Part shown: positions 15,603 to 25,350 of the stretch, in pieces
How the letters are laid out: each line of letters starts with the position of its first letter
Position numbering within the stretch: position 1 is the first letter of the stretch
The notes under the pieces: generated by a model
What the model saw: the letters and a program-made list of their open reading frames with translations, nothing else
The model's database searches: none
What the model was told of the DNA's origin: nothing
Translations under genes and position numbers: made by a program
Assembly (NCBI GenBank): GCA_004292855.1
Contig: RDXN01000057.1
Location: forward strand, 1 to 64,000
Source of the DNA: Cytophagales bacterium
Lineage (GTDB): Bacteria; Bacteroidota; Bacteroidia; Cytophagales; Spirosomataceae
Direction of reading: 5' to 3'
DNA length: 64,000 nucleotides

Positions 15603-18600
15603 TTAGAAGTTCAGGTTAAGACCGAGTGTACCGATGCGTTGCATGGGGTATTCGATGGCCCCAGTTGTAATGGTTTCGGGATCGAGCGGTTTCCGCAGTT
15701 TGGTGTATTCCCACAGGTTCATACCCGTCACAAACACCTGCGCGCTCCCCACACCAATCCGCTTCATGAGCGTCTGCGGCAGATCATAACTCAGCGAAAT
15801 GTTTTTCAAACGGATATAGCCTGCGTTTTGTATATACCGTGATTGAGTCTGCACGTTCTTCTTGTCGTTGGTCGAAATGTGGGCCGCCGGGAAATAGGCA
15901 TCACGGTTGTTCTCGGTCCAGGTTTCAGTGATGTAATACCGCTCAATATGGCCTGCGTTGAAGGGAAAAAACCAGTTCCAGTTATCGGCAAAGGGCCAGT
16001 AATCGCGTTTGCCGATACCCTGGAAGAACACCGACAAACGTAGGTTCTTGTAGCCAATGCCACCGTTGATTCCGAAGGTATAACGGGGGGTGCTGTTACC
16101 AATAATCTTGCGGTCGCCGGGGTTGCTGAGTGTATTGTTGCCGAACGTGATTTGTCCATCGCCGTTCAGGTCGGCATAGCGAATGTCGCCCGCCCGCCAG
16201 TTGGCACCGATGGCCGTTTGCTTGGGAGCCTGCGCCACCTCGTCGGCTGTCTGGAAAATGCCTGTGGTTTCAAAGCCCCATATCTCACCCAGTTTGTGTC
16301 CAACATAAAAAGGGTTATTGATTGCTCCAGTTGGATTGTTGAACTTGGTGATGGTTGCCGTCCAGTCCGAAAGCGCGAGCGAGACGTCGTAATTCCAGTC
16401 ACGCTTAATTTTGTCGCGCCAGCCCAACGAGAGTTCCCAACCGTTGGTCCGCAAATCAGCCGCATTTTCTTTGGGGGCTGCCGTGCCGAGAATTGCCGGA
16501 TACGATACGTCCATGAGCATGTCTTTGGTGTCGCGGGTGTAAATATCCACCGACGCATCCAACCGCCCACGCAGAGCCGTTATGTCCAGACCGATGTTTT
16601 TGGAAATCACGGTTTCCCAGGTCAAGGAGGGGCTTACCAGACCCGCCGGAGTCACAATCGGAATCAGGGCGTTGGTAAACATATACGGCGACGTGCCGCT
16701 GCCCATCGTGGCAATATAAGGATAATAGATCTGCGGGCCGTTGACTCCGTTTGTCAGGATCTGATTGCCCAGCGTACCGTAAGATGCCCGGATTTTCAGG
16801 TTGTCGAGCCACGACGAAGCTCCAGCCATAAACTTCTCGTTGCTGATGCGCCAACCTGCCGAGAACGAAGGGAAGAAGCCAAACCGGCTGTCGGTGGGGA
16901 AGCGCGAGGTGCCATCGTAGCGTCCATTCAACTCCAACAGGTATTTCTCCTTGAGGATGTAGTTCAGTCGGTAAAATGCTCCGCGCAATGACGTATGCTG
17001 CTTGCTGCCGCCTGTTTGCTGTACGCCCGTTGTGGCCGATAGATCAACTACATTGGGGGTAATCAGCCCCCGCGCCTGAGCACCCATGAACCGGAACAAA
17101 CCCCGCTCCTGGTTAAAGCCGACCATTGCCGTCAGGTCGTGGGTCGAAGGCAGTGGCAGTTTGTATTCGGCAAAGGCGTTGAACACATAATATTGGTTGT
17201 TGGTATTCTGGTTCAGAATCCAGTCGTCCCCACTAAACCCGTTGTTGACAACGTTAGCTGCGAGCAGGTTCGTGGTAACAACGTCCACCTTGCTTTGCAC
17301 ATCCTGAAAGGCCCGGCTAAAAATCTGATACGAGAAATCAGAACGGATTTTCAGCCCCTTTACCGGAGTGAGCGTTGCACCCTGCGTTAGCCAGAGGTCG
17401 TTGTTGGTATAGGTTTGGCGACCTCCGTCGAGCAGATAAGGGATGAAATTGGTTCCCTCGAAATACTTGCCAATAAAAGGCGCGTATTTTTCGCGATCAC
17501 CGGGGGCAACATAGTATTCCAGATCAGGGAATTGAACGGGTTGAATGGGGTTTACCCGCGCCAGCGAGTTAATGTTCACGTCCCAGTTGTAGAAGTGCGG
17601 CTTGTTGCTGTTCTCAGAGTTGAATACCACTTTGTTGTCCAGAGCCAACCAGTTGTTCACCTGAAAATCGCCCTTCATCAAGAGGTTATACCGCTTGAAT
17701 TGCTCGTTTTTGGCCTTGTTTTTCAGGTAGCCATCCTTGCTGAAATAGCCCAACGACACCAAAAACTTCGATTTGTCTGTCCCCCCTGACACCGATACAT
17801 TTTGTTGATTCGTAGGGGCATATTCAGTCAAAACGGTGTTCTGGTAATTGTTGTTGCCGTAGAAACGTAATGTCCCGTTCACTACACCCCACTGCTTGGC
17901 CGTTGCGGGGTTTTCGGACCAGGCTTTGGTGCCGGCCACCATGTCGGCGTCGTAGGTTGGCACCCCACTCGTCCGCATGTTGGCCGCGTTCCGGGCCGTT
18001 ACGAACTCATAGGGGTCGGTCACCACATCCATGTTGAAAATGGGCTTGCCAATAGATAGTTGCGACCCAACCGAGACGCTCACTTTGCCATTCTTGGCTT
18101 TTTTGGTCGTAACCAACACCACACCAAACGCAGCCCGCGCCCCATAAACGGCTGAGGCAGAAGCATCTTTTAGCACACTGATGCTCTCGATGTCGTTGGG
18201 GTTAATCCGGTTCAGGTCCATCGGTACGTTGTCGACCAGCACGAGCGGTGCCCCGCCGTTGATGGATTCATAGCCCCGGATGTTAAAGGTAATCGGTTGG
18301 GCGGGGTCGCCGTTACGCACGTTGACGTTCAGGTTCGGGATCACACCCTGCAAACCCTCGCCCGCGTTGGCAATGGGTCGATTTTCGAGCCGTTTGGCAT
18401 CGGCCACGCCCACAGCCCCGGTCAGGTTCACCTTCTCCTGCGTACCGTAGCCAACAACAACCACTTCTTGCAATGATTTATCGTCAATGACGAGTTTAAT
18501 ATCCGCCACCGACCGGCCTCCCAATGCAACTTCCTGCCGGACGTAGCCAATAAAGCTTACAACCAGTGTAGCGTTGGAATTTGGCACTTTCACTGAGTAT

Positions 18601-18809
18601 TTTCCGGTATTATCGGTGGTGGTTCCCTGCGTCGTTCCTTTAATCAGGATACTGACCCCCGGCAGGGGTTCGTCCTCGGCTCCAACAATGCGGCCCGTTA
18701 CCATTTGGGCATAGGTGGTTCCTAGTACCCCTAATAAACAAAACAAGCTGGCTATCAGTCGAAACGACCTTATTTGCCAGTCTACTGGTACAAGTTTTTT
18801 CATTGACAT
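15603..18809 (-). CDS. SusC/RagA-like TonB-dependent outer-membrane transporter (locus 1)
   Basis: This 1068-residue protein has a signal peptide ending TTYAQ and an N-terminal carboxypeptidase-regulatory-like domain (MVTGRIVGAEDEPLPGVS). A SusC signature follows (SLQEVVVVGYGTQEKVNLTG). The plug domain has IESISVLKDASASAVYGARA, and a large barrel ends GTLGLNLNF. It imports oligosaccharides across the outer membrane using TonB energy, with SusD1 as lid. No sigma/anti-sigma pair is seen beside it. Confidence 0.97.
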   Translation of the reverse strand: MSMKKLVPVDWQIRSFRLIASLFCLLGVLGTTYAQMVTGRIVGAEDEPLPGVSILIKGTTQGTTTDNTGKYSVKVPNSNATLVVSFIGYVRQEVALGGRSVADIKLVIDDKSLQEVVVVGYGTQEKVNLTGAVGVADAKRLENRPIANAGEGLQGVIPNLNVNVRNGDPAQPITFNIRGYESINGGAPLVLVDNVPMDLNRINPNDIESISVLKDASASAVYGARAAFGVVLVTTKKAKNGKVSVSVGSQLSIGKPIFNMDVVTDPYEFVTARNAANMRTSGVPTYDADMVAGTKAWSENPATAKQWGVVNGTLRFYGNNNYQNTVLTEYAPTNQQNVSVSGGTDKSKFLVSLGYFSKDGYLKNKAKNEQFKRYNLLMKGDFQVNNWLALDNKVVFNSENSNKPHFYNWDVNINSLARVNPIQPVQFPDLEYYVAPGDREKYAPFIGKYFEGTNFIPYLLDGGRQTYTNNDLWLTQGATLTPVKGLKIRSDFSYQIFSRAFQDVQSKVDVVTTNLLAANVVNNGFSGDDWILNQNTNNQYYVFNAFAEYKLPLPSTHDLTAMVGFNQERGLFRFMGAQARGLITPNVVDLSATTGVQQTGGSKQHTSLRGAFYRLNYILKEKYLLELNGRYDGTSRFPTDSRFGFFPSFSAGWRISNEKFMAGASSWLDNLKIRASYGTLGNQILTNGVNGPQIYYPYIATMGSGTSPYMFTNALIPIVTPAGLVSPSLTWETVISKNIGLDITALRGRLDASVDIYTRDTKDMLMDVSYPAILGTAAPKENAADLRTNGWELSLGWRDKIKRDWNYDVSLALSDWTATITKFNNPTGAINNPFYVGHKLGEIWGFETTGIFQTADEVAQAPKQTAIGANWRAGDIRYADLNGDGQITFGNNTLSNPGDRKIIGNSTPRYTFGINGGIGYKNLRLSVFFQGIGKRDYWPFADNWNWFFPFNAGHIERYYITETWTENNRDAYFPAAHISTNDKKNVQTQSRYIQNAGYIRLKNISLSYDLPQTLMKRIGVGSAQVFVTGMNLWEYTKLRKPLDPETITTGAIEYPMQRIGTLGLNLNF

Positions 18810-18988
18810 AAAGGTTTACGTGAACATTAACGAACGCGCTGATTGCAGGATGACAGAGGTGGATTTAACCAGCTATTAATCCCTAAAGCACCCCGTTCTA
18901 CTTGGTTACTCACCTGCCTTTATCCTATAAAATCAACGACTAATACCAGTCAAAATACACCTGAATACAGGTAAAATTGTATCAGTTT

Positions 18989-19137
18989 AACTATCAAAGA
19001 AGCTCCCGCTGCGAATGTTCCAGCGCATCCCGGCTATGTGCAAAGTAGCAAACCGGCACCCCGGCGGCCTCTATCTCAGCCACGAGCGCACGGGTTCATT
19101 CGCGGTGGGGCGCATGAACCTGGCGCAGGACCTCTGT
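18989..19137 (-). pseudogene. degraded reading frame downstream of the DUF3291 gene
   Basis: On the minus strand a frame reads LDTEVLRQVHAPHRE, a TGA stop, then TRALVAEIEAAGVPVCYFAH and RDALEHSQRELL before a final stop. The coherent, codon-like sequence on both sides of the in-frame stop suggests the eroded remains of a gene once downstream of DUF3291. It is too short to assign a family. The rest of the 330-bp gap upstream of SusC1 shows no other feature. Confidence 0.3.
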
Positions 19138-19139
19138 GT

Positions 19140-19568
19140 CTAGAAAATCTTCCGAAATGTAAAGGCGAACTCGGTATCGCCATGCTCATCGAGCGAGCGT
19201 AACCGTTCGTGAGCCTCCTCGAACGTGGGGGTGTGGCCTTCGGGTATCCACCACAGGGCCATGTAGGCCGAGGGGAATTTCTCGAACCACTCGCGCCGAC
19301 GTTTTACAAAGGTCATGTGCTCGGTCTGGAACGCGAAGGCTCTCAGGGCGTCGATGCTCTCCCAAACGGACATGTTCACAATGTCGAGTTCGTTGCCAAA
19401 GGGGTGGTAATCGGTGGCATTGTTGTTATCGCCTTTGAGCCGCCATACGAAGCCGGGGCTGCGTTCGGCGAGTTCGTTGATGGCATCGAGGTTGTTTTTG
19501 AAATCCGCAATTTGAGGATCGTCGATGGGGGCCAGCAACCGGCCAATGTTTATTTGAGCAAGGTGCAT
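19140..19568 (-). CDS. DUF3291 family protein
   Basis: This 142-residue protein starts MHLAQINIGRLLAPIDDP. It contains the DUF3291 features AINELAERSPGFVWRLKGD, NMSVWESIDALRAFAF, RRREWFEKF and ALWWIPEGHTPTFEEA. The fold is related to dimeric ferredoxin-like monooxygenases, and the role is unknown. It follows the second SusD gene on the same strand, separated by a hairpin repeat, so any link to glycan use is weak. Confidence 0.93.
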   Translation of the reverse strand: MHLAQINIGRLLAPIDDPQIADFKNNLDAINELAERSPGFVWRLKGDNNNATDYHPFGNELDIVNMSVWESIDALRAFAFQTEHMTFVKRRREWFEKFPSAYMALWWIPEGHTPTFEEAHERLRSLDEHGDTEFAFTFRKIF

Positions 19569-19578
19569 AAAAAAAGAG

Positions 19579-19645
19579 TCGGTAAGTCGTAAGTCGGCTG
19601 GCGCGTGAGTTTGGCTCGTGCGCCAGCCGATTTACGACTTACCGA
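19579..19645. repeat. inverted repeat, 26-bp arms
   Basis: Arms 19579-19604 and 19620-19645 match at 25 of 26 positions with a 15-nt spacer; they contain TCGGTAAGTCGTAA and GGCTGGCGC. A third TTTACGACTTACGAC unit follows at about 19646. It sits between SusD2 and the DUF3291 gene and would form a very stable hairpin in RNA. Confidence 0.8.
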
Positions 19646-19665
19646 TTTACGACTTACGACTAAAA

Positions 19666-21399
19666 TTAATACCCCGGGTTTTGCTTTAAAATCTCAACCC
19701 CATCTTTTTTGCTATTCAAAATCTCTTGCAAAGGAATTGGATAGTACTCATGTTTTCCTTTTACAAATGTCACGCCATTGAAGTAAGCACGTTTGTCTTT
19801 CTCTTTTGCGTAATACGCGTTGAGCGTTACATCGGCAATGCCCCAACGTACCAAGTCAAAATAGCGGTGTCCTTCCATGGCTAACTCAATACGAGTTTCG
19901 TATCGAACAGCCTGACGAGCAGTGGTTTGTGTAGCAAATACGGGCGAGTTGGCTGCGTATTCGCTAATCACATAGTTGGCAGCAGGCTTACCGTCAGCAC
20001 CCATCACAAATCCTTCGGGGTTGGCGGCACGTTTGCGAATCTGATTGACCAACTCACTCGCCTTCGCCAATGAACCTATTTCAACCTCACATTCGGCCAA
20101 CATCAATAACACGTGTGAATACCGGATGATGCGGTAGTTGTTGGCGTTCTGCCGAGGGTTCGGACCTGTGTTTACGCCAATGTCTGAACGGTAAGGCAAG
20201 TGTTTCTTAGGCGAGTAAGGACCTGCATAGGCCTGGTCACGGATGAACCCTGCGCCAGTATGAACCCCCCAATCTAAGAATGTAATACCACGACGGCCAA
20301 CAGTCCAGTCTAAACGAGGGTCAAACGTGCCTGCATCAGGTGTAAAGGGAGCTGCTACGGCTAATCCCTGGTCATTTTTCACGTCCACGTCATTAAACGT
20401 ATTGAGCAATGGCAAACCGTTTGCGTCTGTTTTGAAGGCATTAACCAGGTTTTGAGAAGGCTGATAAAACCCGCAGCAGGTTGTTACACCACCAAAAGAT
20501 GGGTAGTTGAGCGTAGCACCTGTGTTGCCATTTTCGTTACCTGGCGCACCGTCGTTTACTGAGAACTGAATCGAGAATACCGACTCAGCATTGTTGTTGG
20601 TTGCAGCGCGGAAATTATCGTGGTACTTAGGCATCAATGAGTATTTGCCACTGGCTACGATTGCTTCCAGGATAGGTTTTGCTTCGGCAAATTTTTGCTG
20701 GAACATATACGCTTTTGCCAACATAGCCCCTGCCGCCCATTTTGTCGGGCGGCCAGGTTGCGCTTGGTTCACGGGCAAATTGTCATAAGCAAACTTCAAA
20801 TCAGCTTCGATATTTGGCCAAATATTTTTGTCATTGGGCAATTTCGTGCTGTTCAAATCATCAGGGTTATAGGTTTTCTCATCAATGTAAGGCACCATGT
20901 TAAACACCTTTTTTGCCTCAAAGTGATAATGTCCTCTCAAAAACCGTACCTGGGCAGTAACCTGTGTTTTTTCGGCCTCAGTCATGTCTTTCGCATTGGC
21001 CATAGCGATCAGGACATCGTTTGAGCGAGCGATACCATCATAAACTGTCGACCATTTGCCCCGGAAGTGAGTGTTGTCTGAAAGAATGTTTTTCTGCTCA
21101 ATAAACGAGATTTCAGGTTGGTCGCCAGAGGTTGTGCCTTTGTAAGCATTATCTGCCGACACCTCACCATAAATCCAGTTATCAGCAGAGCCATGCCACG
21201 ACGAAAAGGCAGCGGTGTTGTTGGTGCCAGTACCATCAATAAGCGCGTACGCACCCACTAACAGGTAATTGACACCTGCTTTGTCAGAAAGTATTGAAAG
21301 AGAAAGTACAGCCTTGGGTTGTACGTTCAAGAACTCGTCTTTACATGAAGTAACAGCCCCAAGCGTTAAGACGAAAGCTATTAAAACTATTTTTTTCAT
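19666..21399 (-). CDS. SusD/RagB-like outer-membrane lipoprotein (locus 2)
   Basis: This 577-residue protein starts MKKIVLIAFVLTLGAVTSC with a lipobox Cys; the in-frame ATG at 21438 would spoil the signal peptide and overlap SusC2. SusD features are CKDEFLNVQPKAVLS, RGHYHFEAKKVFNMVPYIDE, ETRIELAMEGHRYFDLVRWG and HEYYPIPLQEILNS. It binds glycan at the cell surface with SusC2. By eye, this pair is more AT-rich than locus 1, suggesting separate acquisition. Confidence 0.96.
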   Translation of the reverse strand: MKKIVLIAFVLTLGAVTSCKDEFLNVQPKAVLSLSILSDKAGVNYLLVGAYALIDGTGTNNTAAFSSWHGSADNWIYGEVSADNAYKGTTSGDQPEISFIEQKNILSDNTHFRGKWSTVYDGIARSNDVLIAMANAKDMTEAEKTQVTAQVRFLRGHYHFEAKKVFNMVPYIDEKTYNPDDLNSTKLPNDKNIWPNIEADLKFAYDNLPVNQAQPGRPTKWAAGAMLAKAYMFQQKFAEAKPILEAIVASGKYSLMPKYHDNFRAATNNNAESVFSIQFSVNDGAPGNENGNTGATLNYPSFGGVTTCCGFYQPSQNLVNAFKTDANGLPLLNTFNDVDVKNDQGLAVAAPFTPDAGTFDPRLDWTVGRRGITFLDWGVHTGAGFIRDQAYAGPYSPKKHLPYRSDIGVNTGPNPRQNANNYRIIRYSHVLLMLAECEVEIGSLAKASELVNQIRKRAANPEGFVMGADGKPAANYVISEYAANSPVFATQTTARQAVRYETRIELAMEGHRYFDLVRWGIADVTLNAYYAKEKDKRAYFNGVTFVKGKHEYYPIPLQEILNSKKDGVEILKQNPGY

Positions 21400-21434
21400 T
21401 GTTGTCTTTGTTTTGGAGGTTTTTGTAGTGCTTA

Positions 21435-24400
21435 TCAAAAACCTATGTTTAAACCAAGGATATACCCTCTGTAGTTAGGATAAGAACCCTCATCTACACC
21501 AATTTGACGGTCAAAGCCCGTAGTACCTGCCGTAGAGTTCCGAAGATTGATTTCTGGGTCTAAACCTGTGTATTTTGTCAGTGTAAGCAGGTTTTGGCCT
21601 TGCACATAGAGGGTTGCGTTGCTCAAACCAACTTTTGATAAGAGGGTTCTGGGTACAGAGTAGTTCAACTGAATGTTTTTCATTCTCAAATAAGAACCAT
21701 CTTCCAAATAATAGGTAGAGGGGTTTGAGCTGATGTTGTCATTTGAACGAAGGATAGGCAGTTTGGCATTGGTTTTACCAGGCTCCCAAGATTCGTTGAC
21801 CATGCGTAGGCTACGATTTCCCGCAAACGTGGGGAAGTCTGTCCAGTAGCGTACATAGTTGAAGATTTGGTTTCCTTGTACGCCCTGAGCGAACAAATCC
21901 AAACGGAAAGCCTTGTAACCCAGGCTCACATTGAGTCCATACGCAAAATCAGGGTGTGGGCTTCCGATTACCTCGCGGTCAGCAGCAGTGATTCTATTAT
22001 CACCATTGATGTCACGGAATTTGAAGTTACCCGCTTTGTTGTTAATACCACCACCAAACTGTGCAGGGAGTCTTGAGCCTTCTTCGTCTGTCTCAATAAA
22101 TCCATCAATGCGGTAGCCAAAGAACGACGCCAATGGATAACCCGCTTGCGTAACGCTCATTGGCGGAAGGCGAGTCGTGAAGCCAAAGTATTGAGTAGAT
22201 GGGTTACCGTCTGTTTTGATAACCATGTTACGGTAAGTAGAGAAGTTGGCATCAATATTATAGGTAAAGACGCCACCCAATGCTTTTCCGCCGTAGTTGA
22301 GACCCAGCTCAATTCCTTTGTTGTTCATTTGACCGATGTTTTGGAAAGGAGCAGCAGCAAACCCTTGTGTACGCTGTACTTCAACAGGGAAAAGCATATC
22401 GGTTGTGGTACGATTAAACCAGTCGAATGTAAGCCCTAAAGCTCCCTTCATGAACGAAGCGTCGAAACCGATGTCCATCGAAGAGGTCGTTTCCCACCGA
22501 GCGGCAATGTTACCAAACTGCGTACGGTCATAGCCCTGAACAGAAGACGAGCGTGTACCACCCAAGTCATAGAAGTTTTGGACTACGTTGGTACCAAACA
22601 AGCTGAACGAGTTGTAGTTACCGATTTCCTGGTTACCTGTTTTGCCATAAGCCGCACGTACTTTCAAATCAGAAATCCAGGCGAGGCTTTTCATGAACTC
22701 CTCGTTAGAAACTCGCCAACCTGCCGAAACCGCCGGGAAGGTGGCTTTGCGGTATTCGGGGGCAAAACGAGACGAGCGGTCGCGACGGATAGTCATATCG
22801 ACCAGATATTTGTCGTTAATATTGGCGTTGACTTTGGCAAACTCAGACGCCAAACGCCAGTTGGAGGCCGAGCCGCTGTTGGTTTGTGTACCTGCGTTAC
22901 CAGCGTCCAAATACCGGTTTTCGAGGTCGTCACTCGCAAATCTCAGGCGTGCAGCTGAGAAGAATTCAAAATAATTTTTGATGGACTCTGTTCCCGCAAT
23001 TACATTGATATTCAGGACATCGTTGAACAACGATTTCTTATAAGTCAATGTGTTGTACCAAGTCCAGGTCCAATCGTAGGCATTGGTTTGGTTAAAGCTA
23101 TTGTTGGCTTCTACCTCTGCATTTTGGATAGCCACCGGGAAGAAGTTACGGACGTTGAAGTTGTTGTAATCAATACCAAACTGGCTACGAGCCGTTAGGT
23201 CTTTCAAGATATCTACTTCAGCATACGCATTTCCAAACAAGCGAATATTGATGTTTTTGTTGTTACGAGTATCAAAAGCATCAGCCACCGGATTACGTGA
23301 GTTGTCAAGACCTGCGCTATACGTACCGCCCCAGTTTCCGTTAATATCGCGAACTGGGATAAAAGGCTGCTGACGATACACAAACGATATCGGATTGTTT
23401 TCAGTCTGATTACCATTACGTTGGTTGATCCGCTCATCGTAAGCCACCGTAAAGTTTTCGCCGATACGCACTCGTTTGTTGATGTTAAACTCGGTATTGG
23501 CACGCAAGCTATACCGCTTATAGCCAGTGTATTGCATGATACCTTTTTGGTCGAAGTAGTTGAGTGACATGGAGTAGCGAGCCGACTCCGTAGCACCACT
23601 CGCCCCAATTTGGTGGTTTTGGATCGGAGCAGGTTTAAACAACTCGTCAAACCATACGGTACCCTCCTTGTTTGTTTTCTGAATCAAATAACGGGTGTTT
23701 GGATTCAACAGATCACGCACATAACGGCTGGGGTCAGCCAGTGGGTTGCCTTCATTTACACCACCCGAAGGCACAATATAATCAGGCATAACCGGTGTAG
23801 CACCACTACCAAAGTGTACACTTGAAGGATATCGTAAGCCAGTTGCTCCTGTATTTGGCGTAGCGATTCCGTTTACGAGGGTGTTATTGGCATTGATAAA
23901 CGATTTCCAAAATACATCCAAATACTGCTGAGAGTTAGCCAATTCAAGTCCTCTGATCGGATTTTGTGAGCCATAATAGGTGTCGTAAGTAAATTTAGGC
24001 TTACCTGCTTTACCTTGTTTTGTGGTGATAATGACCACCCCGTTTCCTGCCCGTGAACCATAAATAGAAGCAGCAGAGGCATCTTTCAATACCTGCATAC
24101 TTTCAATATCATTAAGGTTCAATGAGTTAAGACTTCCTTTTGTAGGCGTACCGTCAATGATATAAAGTGGTGAGTTGTCGTTAATAGTACCAAAACCACG
24201 GATACGAACCACTACACCACCACCAGGTGCGTTTTCATTACTGACGCTTACACCCGCCACACGGCCCTGAATCGCCTGTGCTAAGTTGGTAGCAGGTACG
24301 GCCAGTGCTTGTTTCATGTCCACCGTAGCAACTGCACCCGTAATGTCGCGCTTTTGCTGAGCACCGTAGCCCGTAACCACTACTTCATTCAGCGTTTTGA

Positions 24401-24731
24401 TATCGGCCCGCAGTTGAATCGTAATCTCGGAACGATTACCAACAACGACCTCCTGCGATTCAAACCCAATTGCTGATACCGTCAGGCGGTCACGTCCGGC
24501 TGGTATATTCAGCGTAAAGCCACCATTAGCATCGGTCACAACGCCCGTTTGGGTTCCGGTAATAAGGACATTCACCCCCGGCAAACCAGTGTTTTCGGTG
24601 GCATCCAGAACGCGCCCCGACAGTTTCCGGTCTTGAGCTATCGCGCTCATAGCCGTCGTTGCGACTATGAGCAGTGCATACACTATAGAGTGGAGCGGTT
24701 GCCATCTCCAGTACAAGTAAGCGTGCTTCAT
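21435..24731 (-). CDS. SusC/RagA-like TonB-dependent outer-membrane transporter (locus 2)
   Basis: This 1098-residue protein has a signal peptide ending AMSAIAQ and a carboxypeptidase-like domain (LSGRVLDATENTGLPGVNVL). The SusC segment TLNEVVVTGYGAQQKRDITG and a plug with IESMQVLKDASAASIYGSRA follow. The barrel ends RGYILGLNIGF. It lies 35 bp upstream of SusD2 and is surely cotranscribed with it. The first 130 codons look GC-richer than the rest, which might mark a recombined N-terminal segment. No enzyme gene accompanies this pair, so the substrate is unknown. Confidence 0.96.
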   Translation of the reverse strand: MKHAYLYWRWQPLHSIVYALLIVATTAMSAIAQDRKLSGRVLDATENTGLPGVNVLITGTQTGVVTDANGGFTLNIPAGRDRLTVSAIGFESQEVVVGNRSEITIQLRADIKTLNEVVVTGYGAQQKRDITGAVATVDMKQALAVPATNLAQAIQGRVAGVSVSNENAPGGGVVVRIRGFGTINDNSPLYIIDGTPTKGSLNSLNLNDIESMQVLKDASAASIYGSRAGNGVVIITTKQGKAGKPKFTYDTYYGSQNPIRGLELANSQQYLDVFWKSFINANNTLVNGIATPNTGATGLRYPSSVHFGSGATPVMPDYIVPSGGVNEGNPLADPSRYVRDLLNPNTRYLIQKTNKEGTVWFDELFKPAPIQNHQIGASGATESARYSMSLNYFDQKGIMQYTGYKRYSLRANTEFNINKRVRIGENFTVAYDERINQRNGNQTENNPISFVYRQQPFIPVRDINGNWGGTYSAGLDNSRNPVADAFDTRNNKNINIRLFGNAYAEVDILKDLTARSQFGIDYNNFNVRNFFPVAIQNAEVEANNSFNQTNAYDWTWTWYNTLTYKKSLFNDVLNINVIAGTESIKNYFEFFSAARLRFASDDLENRYLDAGNAGTQTNSGSASNWRLASEFAKVNANINDKYLVDMTIRRDRSSRFAPEYRKATFPAVSAGWRVSNEEFMKSLAWISDLKVRAAYGKTGNQEIGNYNSFSLFGTNVVQNFYDLGGTRSSSVQGYDRTQFGNIAARWETTSSMDIGFDASFMKGALGLTFDWFNRTTTDMLFPVEVQRTQGFAAAPFQNIGQMNNKGIELGLNYGGKALGGVFTYNIDANFSTYRNMVIKTDGNPSTQYFGFTTRLPPMSVTQAGYPLASFFGYRIDGFIETDEEGSRLPAQFGGGINNKAGNFKFRDINGDNRITAADREVIGSPHPDFAYGLNVSLGYKAFRLDLFAQGVQGNQIFNYVRYWTDFPTFAGNRSLRMVNESWEPGKTNAKLPILRSNDNISSNPSTYYLEDGSYLRMKNIQLNYSVPRTLLSKVGLSNATLYVQGQNLLTLTKYTGLDPEINLRNSTAGTTGFDRQIGVDEGSYPNYRGYILGLNIGF

Positions 24732-24936
24732 AATTAATTAGATTAGTAGAAGTTAACCTTAGAATAAGTCAATCATTCAAAAGTGGCTTTTAATTTTCTA
24801 TCAATCAATAGTGCTCCTGAAATTTAACGTAGACTTTTTGTGTCGCATACCAACATGTATTTTTTTGACCGATAAATAATTCTATGTCGTGTTATATTAC
24901 CTACGATATGAAATTAGCTTTCATAACTGATCTCGG

Positions 24937-24996
24937 CTCTATCCGTTTTGTATTAATGCTATACAAAACTCCTAAGTACATACGCTTTGGATAGAG
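24937..24996. other. long imperfect stem-loop in intergenic region
   Basis: CTCTATCC (24937-24944) pairs with GGATAGAG (24989-24996), and inside it GTTTTGTAT pairs with ATACAAAAC (24945-24953 and 24961-24969). A 19-nt asymmetric bulge lies on the 3' side. It is in the 900-bp gene-free stretch upstream of the tandem candidate RNAs. It might be part of a structured RNA or of the SusC2 leader, but there is no direct evidence of transcription. Confidence 0.3.
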
Positions 24997-25105
24997 ACTT
25001 TAACTGAGTATTTTTTTGAGTATTTGGGTTTTATTGTTGTTTTGCTGGACCATAGTTTGACATCTTGTAATCGTTACATTTTTTTCTCAAACTACCCTCA
25101 GAACA

Positions 25106-25134
25106 TTGAATCCCGTTTTAATCTATTATATTTG
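25106..25134 (+). promoter_or_regulatory. promoter of candidate RNA A
   Basis: TTG at 25106-25108 and TATATTTG at 25127-25134 fit the Bacteroidetes promoter pattern with 18-bp spacing. No open reading frame follows before the terminator at 25251-25284, which points to a non-coding transcript. Confidence 0.55.
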
Positions 25135-25139
25135 CTTTC

Positions 25140-25284
25140 AGAAAGTGTATCAGAACTCTCAGCCTGTACAGGTTAAAAATATAGCGCAAACTTAATTGCG
25201 CGAAGGCAACAGTCTTTACGGCTGTTTTTAAATGGTGTGGATATAGTCGGAAAGCTATTTGGGTCTCCTAAGTAGCTTTTTTTT
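25140..25284 (+). ncRNA. candidate small RNA A (tandem pair)
   Basis: From the expected start, the RNA would contain a palindrome CCTGTACAGG, a hairpin GCGCAA/TTGCGC (25184-25201) and a hairpin AACAG/CTGTT. The single-stranded motif AAATGGTGTGGATA-n4-CGGAAAGC (25230-25255) is next. It ends in a terminator, AAAGCTA/TAGCTTT plus a T-run (25251-25284). The motif recurs at 25474-25499 in the same position relative to a second, unrelated terminator stem. I do not match it to a named RNA family. Confidence 0.55.
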
Positions 25285-25350
25285 GTGCCTTTAGGGAATT
25301 TTAACATGTAGTTAACGCCTGTTTAATTCTCCTGCTTCACCTTTGTCTCA

